Source: Isoperla grammatica
Taxonomy: Eukaryota; Arthropoda; Insecta; Plecoptera; Perlodidae
Direction: 5' to 3'
Assembly: GCA_945910005.1 (NCBI GenBank)
Contig: OX246741.1
Span: 3,059,946 to 3,123,945 of the forward strand
DNA: 64,000 nt
Part shown: piece after piece, positions 59,305 to 64,000 of the stretch
How positions within the stretch are numbered: position 1 is the stretch's first letter
Layout: each line of letters opens with the position of its first letter
Program-made: the position numbers and the translations under genes
The notes under the pieces: model-generated
The model's database searches: none
What the model was told of the DNA's origin: nothing
The model's input: only the letters and a program-made list of their open reading frames with translations

Positions 59305-62300
59305 ACTTAAGTACACTAAGACCGGGTTCGGTGGGATGTACAGCCAAATTACGAAAATTAAGCAATTACTAACTTAATACCATTGGTAATGCGTTGTCTG
59401 AGTTGCTCAAGTTGGGTCTCAATTGAAATGGGAGGACGTAATCAAACCAGTTTGGGAACGGGAAGACGGATGGCAGACAAGGATGTACGCTAAAGCTTGG
59501 TGACTTGAGATGGTGACCAGTGAGTGCAAGAGGGGCTCTTCCGCCTAACCCATTAGCACATAATATTCTCCTTCATTGGATTCCTCACACTATATATCTG
59601 CACAATAATTATATAATATACAAATACGGATTATATTATAGTCTTAGAGAATAAACGCAACTATTACAACGAACCTCTGTGAACCTGGGTGTAACTTATG
59701 CGGAAAACTGGGATGTGTTTCTGTGGTGTGCTATAGTTGAATCGTTTCTGAGGTGACTGACCCTCTAAAGTAATTAAGATGTTGCTTTGATGTTCATTTT
59801 CCCTTTGCTTCTACTTCTGCCGCTACTTTTATATCCATTTGCTTTACTTTACTTTACTTAGCTTGTGGCATTGTTTGAAGATGTTTGAAACATATAGGAA
59901 TTAAAACTATTTGAGTTTAACTATGAAATTTGCAAACAGTATAAGGTAGGCATGGTAATGATAATAAAGCAAAACGTCATAACCTGTAAAACTGCCTGTA
60001 TTGCAAAAGTAATCTTGTCTTTTGTCTTTTAATTGTCTTTTACTTGTCCTTGTCTTTTAATTTGAATAACTCGTCACTCAATAACCCATAAGTTTACGTT
60101 ACTGTTTTGGAGAATTATTTCACGCTCCTTTTGAGATTGATGAAGAAAATAAAACAAATCCCACGCTAATATCTGTAGTACATAAAAACCACAAGTGCGT
60201 AATTCTGTACGTTATAATAACCAAATTGAAATGTACCATGATAGTTTAATCCTTAATGTATTCTCAACTTCCGTATTATTGCACATTGTGGGTTCTCTCT
60301 ACCTCACCGCTATAATATATAAATCACCACATGGCCACAAGCTGACCCAACTAACCATCCACATGCTATTAGTTGGTTATACTTACTTAACGCTGTTTAG
60401 CACTCTCAATGAATAACAGGTGTGTATGGTGCAACCAACCATATCTGTACTGAAGAGATTTAACACTACTTGTGGATATGTGCTCACAAGATGCATTCAT
60501 TCTGCGTAGATATTAACCAGTGATATTGGAAGTGTGAATGAACGAAAACAATATTGCAATCTGATTAGAACTTTATACACAAAATGTGTTTATATATCTT
60601 CTCAATCAGTTACAAACTGGTTTTCAATGAGGTAGGCCTTAAATAAAACTATGTATTTGTTTTGATTGCTACGACGGTTCTAAATTTACCGTTTAGATAC
60701 ACACTATAACATGTAAGTGAATTTAGTTTCTTTGAAAACACACACTGTTCAAACCGGGAATCGAACCCCGAATATTTTGTATTGTAAGAAGGAATACGCA
60801 ACACAGTTATCAGTTATCAGTCAGTTACACGATATACACAATCCGCAATCTGCCACTATGTTGTTACCAATTCTCAGAAAAACTTCATCTATGAATCACT
60901 CAAACCTTGTATTGCATAAAAAGATGTGACTCGACAAGTGAACGTAGGGGCCACAAAACTAAGAGAAAACTGTGATAACCGTTCGATATTTATGAGGAAA
61001 TCAGTTCATCTTAAGTTTGGTAATATCTTGTAGAAATAAGTAGGAGAGGAAATCTAATTCTCTTCAATTCGTTTAGGATATCCTCCAAGATTTCCTGTTT
61101 AGATCGGAAGCTATAACTGGTGGGTCGCCCTAAGAGGGGTTGCATCTTAGCATGGGAGTCTCTTCTCAACTCCGTATTGCAAACACGGTAGTGTTTTAAA
61201 ACTGATCAAAACTGTCTTTGTATAAAATAAGATGGTATTATTTTCTACGATGCACAATTCTGTATTGTCCTCTCTTTTCACTAGAGGTTTATTCACTACC
61301 CATCTACCTATAACGTGCGTGAACATTCTAAATAGCTTTGCGGTTTTAACTCGTGTCTCAATGCCATTGAAACGAGTAAACCTATAAAGTTCTCTGGTTC
61401 GTTTTCCGGCCGCTTGAGGAATCAAATTGAGCGCTTCGTACGTTTTGTAGGCTAGCACACTTGTGTAAAATATACATTTAAATGCGTTCACCAACTGGTA
61501 CGTTGACTACTCATGGAAATTAGACTTCAAAGACAGAAAGTTTTGACTGGCTTTCCCGTGGCAAATCCTCCCAGTGAAACACTCCTTGGGAACTAATACC
61601 ACTCTAAACCCACTGAGTCTTCCGTGCTTCATAATTAAGTCTCAGTTACTTATCACCGAGTACTGAGTAGGCTGGCGCACGACGCGGCTCAAATTAAACT
61701 AAGCCTTGTCTTATTCACACGAGCCCTCACAAGCTCAATCACACAAGACATTAACAGCGTCGTTAACCAAGGTTGAATCTGGCATTAAAACACAGAGGGA
61801 CGTGAGCTCGAACCTGTAATGTGATATGATATTGTCACGTGATACGATAAGGACAGGTTACTCGTCAATGACGTCATCTTATCACTGGAAGAGTCTGATT
61901 CCTTCCCCTATTTATATCAGCTTGAATTCGTTTAACTATCAGTGTTAAGTTGACAAATCTTTAACAAAGCTGTACAATTTAAGTTAGGTATATCCTTGCT
62001 CATTAGATGATGATAATAAGTAATCTGTATCAAATGTTCGTTAATGTACCGTATAAATACGTTGGTTAAATGATTGACACCTACAAGCATTTGTAGATAC
62101 TACATGTAATTTGTTTTTTTTTGAATACAAACATACCTCTTTGTTCAACCAAAAGCGAACCCAAGTAAAGATGTTAATTTTTCAAATGCTTTCCGGCAAA
62201 GCTTGCCTTGCTTGAATACTTAGCTAAGTTACAACTTACAAGTAGCCATTCCCTCCTTGGTCGGTCCACTGTGAACGACACCCATGAATAATTTATTGGC

Positions 62301-62485
62301 TTTTCCGTTAACATGAGTTTCCCAGTCTTGACTCTGCTCTCTCGATCAGATGAAAAACATCTCTTGTGCCACTTTGATTCGTTTTGCTTTGATCTCAGTA
62401 CTTGTTTTAGTAGTTTCTCTGTGAACAACCTCTTTGGATACGACGTTAACTTGTCAGCTATGTTTCTTTAATACTAGGAAAACGC
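59305..62485. other. Non-coding stretch
   Basis: Repeats of TTGTCTTTT at about 60013-60060 and TTTACT at 59842-59860; TGACGTCA at 61869-61876. The 115-codon minus frame at 61147-61494 and the 84-codon minus frame at 62174-62428 were inspected and not recognised. Confidence 0.5.
60748..60812 (-). repeat. tRNA-like fragment, valine-type anticodon loop
   Basis: The minus strand has GTTGCGTATTCCTTCTTACAATAC, with a CTTACAA loop like that of tRNA-Val (TAC), then TTCGGGGTTCGATTCCCGG (T-arm with perfect B box). The 5' acceptor and A box are degraded. It is probably a SINE head or tRNA pseudogene. Confidence 0.45.
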
Positions 62486-62753
62486 TCTGTTTGACGCGTT
62501 GATAAGCGAGCGCGTCAATATCTACGAACTTTCTGGCGAAAAGTTTTCAATGCTAATACGAACAACAATTAACAACAATTCAAGAATGCGCATTGCAAAA
62601 ATTGTTCTTATTTCCATGGCTATTATTCTTTCCGACATTGTTGTATGCAGTGCAATGTGCGTTGCTAAGAATTTTCGTGGTCATGTTTTCAACACGGTCC
62701 GCCACCGTTACTTACACTTATTGACAGCAATAGAAATGTAATTTCTGCCTCTA

Positions 62754-63020
62754 ATACGTATCGGATCGCGTTTACATTAGTACATTCGTGACCGGACAAA
62801 ACTTTACTATAAGATAGCCACCTCACATTTTGCCGTTACTGCGTTTTAGAAAAATATTTTCGAGTAACTTTCGTGTAACTTTGCCAATACTTATCAGATC
62901 GCCATTACATTAACATATTCGTGACCGGAAAAATCTGTAGAAAAATCTGGCTATCTCACATTTTGCCGCCATTTTGTTTCAGAAAAATATTTTGCAGTAA
63001 CTATGGTGTAACTTTGTAAC
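62754..63020 (+). repeat. 133-bp tandem duplication, two diverged copies
   Basis: Copy 1 (62754-62886) and copy 2 (62887-63020) share ATAC(G/T)TATC(G/A)GATCGC, ATTCGTGACCGGA, CTCACATTTTGCCG, AGAAAAATATTTT and GGTGTAACTTTG-type blocks in order. Divergence is moderate. Confidence 0.9.
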
Positions 63021-63128
63021 TTGTCGAACGATTTTGCCTCAAAACTATACACCTTCAATCCACATCGAGGCTTGTGGATGGTCCAAATTTCAAGTTGATC
63101 GGATTTTCCGTTCGACCGCTATCGACGG

Positions 63129-63132
<4 letters not shown>

Positions 63133-63160
<28 letters not shown>
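63133..63160 (+). repeat. 28-A tract
   Basis: Uninterrupted A run following TATCGACGGACAT. It is the only long A run in the window and may be a retroposon tail or a microsatellite. Confidence 0.9.
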
Positions 63161-63214
63161 CAGAATGAAGTGCCATAAGAGTCAAGTGGAAACGCTCGCT
63201 TCGCTCGCTTAATA

Positions 63215-63955
63215 AATGAAGCGTCAAGCTTCTTACTCTTTTTCTAGAACGCTTTCGTTGAGCTTGTTATATTAAGCTGTCACTTCAGTATTTGAACGCT
63301 ACATTTCCAAATTTGAGTAGTATTACTAAAGTCATACTAAAAGTCACTTGATATATAGTGACTTGTATTAAGAATCCTGGTATGAAATTCTTTCAAACCT
63401 TCGGTGGATTATCAAAAAACAAGCTGATTTTATATACTGTCAAAAACTAAATTGGCACAGGATTTTTTTTTACTTATTTTGATGAAAATACAGAGTTTTT
63501 GACTACATTGTAGGTGTTTGGTCTGTATTTAAAATGTGAGTTGTAATATATATATATATTTTTTGTATGTGTTTCCGACTTTCATTCAAGCAGCACATCA
63601 TTCTAAAGAAGAGTTTCGTGCCGGATATGGGTCCTTTGCCCCGCGCTTAACTCCCATAGCTTTAATTATCGAGGCTCTTCCAGTAACCTCGGCTACTCCC
63701 CGTTCTACAACAAGTGCTTAAGAACGTGTTCTGTACAGCGCTATCTGTGAGTAAAGAGGCTCTTGGGAGTACTTATCTTCTTCTTCTTCCTCTTCTTCTT
63801 CTTCTTACCTTCCAGTGTCGAAGTCTCGGCCGGAGATTATTTTTTATTTCAAGAATCAGGAATGTTGCACGCTAATGTGTCAGTATTATGTTCCTCGGTA
63901 GTGTATAAAATTTGCAACTTGAAACCTGGCTGCGTAGAGTTTTGAGATAGGCCTC
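63215..63955. other. Non-coding stretch with (CTT)n
   Basis: (TTC)n microsatellite at about 63777-63807, TA repeat at 63546-63560. Frames of 60-61 codons (63536-63721, 63763-63945) are unrecognised. Confidence 0.5.
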
Positions 63956-63957
63956 AA

Positions 63958-64000
63958 TGTTTCTCTCTTCCTCCTTCTCTCTCTCTCTCTCCTTCTCTCT
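63958..64000 (+). repeat. (CT)n microsatellite running off the window
   Basis: CT-rich tract with CCTT interruptions reaching the last base, so its full length is unknown. Confidence 0.9.

Larger units (their letters stand above)
62503..63211. mobile_element. PolyA-containing repeat with short inverted ends (candidate element)
   Basis: Starts TAAGCGAGCG (62503-62512) and ends CGCTCGCTTA (63202-63211). Inside are a 133-bp tandem duplication and a 28-A tract (63133-63160). The 9-bp direct repeat CGCTCGCTT appears twice at the right end. There is no clear target duplication, and class is undecided: the A tract suggests a retroposon, the inverted ends suggest a DNA element. An 80-codon frame at 62499-62741 is unrecognised. 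Confidence 0.4.

Noticed and set aside
61147..61494. Minus-strand frame of 115 codons
   Set aside because: Inspected for reverse transcriptase, transposase and common domains; nothing matches.
63133..63160. Poly(A) tail of a processed pseudogene
   Set aside because: Sequence upstream has no recognisable coding remnant; the tract sits inside a repeat unit that continues past it.

Overview
This window looks like eukaryotic nuclear DNA from a marine invertebrate. It is AT-rich (roughly 62% by eye), full of microsatellites, minisatellites and short interspersed repeats, and has no bacterial gene layout. All open frames are short (150 codons at most), and the longest are translations of tandem repeats. 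I recognise no conserved protein domain, convincing exon chain, rRNA or intact tRNA. Over-represented palindromes (TAGGCCTA, TACCGGTA, TGACGTCA) and many long G/C homopolymers suggest a lineage but do not fix it. An echinoderm or other deuterostome is possible, but this is inference only. The window is best read as intergenic or long-intron DNA.

The clearest features are transposable elements. A non-autonomous hAT-type DNA transposon spans 17660-19229, with perfect 16-bp terminal inverted repeats and a perfect 8-bp target duplication (ATTCAGCC). A 170-bp fold-back element at 8152-8321 is almost entirely one hairpin (two 78-bp arms) and has a perfect 9-bp target duplication (CTCTAAGGG). At least six copies of one tRNA-derived SINE family lie at about 15.8, 24.3, 25.1, 30.6, 55.7 and 55.8 kb, the last two as an inverted tail-to-tail pair. 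A second tRNA-headed family is at 1.1 and 23.4 kb, and isolated tRNA-like pieces are at 34.3 and 60.8 kb. A polyA-tailed repeat with an internal 133-bp duplication lies at 62.5-63.2 kb. Hammerhead-ribozyme-like cores, of the kind found in Penelope-like retroelements, occur at 16.9 kb and, more weakly, at 37.6 kb.

Tandem repeats: a 15-bp minisatellite (3.4-3.9 kb) beside a short CCTAA array; a GGGT array inside the hAT element (17.7 kb); a 7-bp array (19.9 kb); a long TTTCA array with a homogeneous TTTCG core (35.8-36.1 kb); a 110/112-bp satellite in an A-B-A-B order (38.3-38.8 kb) carrying everted nuclear-receptor half-sites; and a perfect 6-bp CGTGTG array of about 20 copies (58.1 kb).

GC- and CpG-richer islands with clustered promoter-type or developmental factor motifs lie at about 30.15-30.42, 39.7-39.9, 45.4-45.7, 46.6-47.1, 49.5-49.7, 50.5-51.2, 52.3-52.7, 56.0-56.3 and 59.0-59.3 kb. 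They are the best candidates for promoters, enhancers or conserved non-coding elements, mostly in the second half. Nothing here shows genes acting together, because no gene can be supported.
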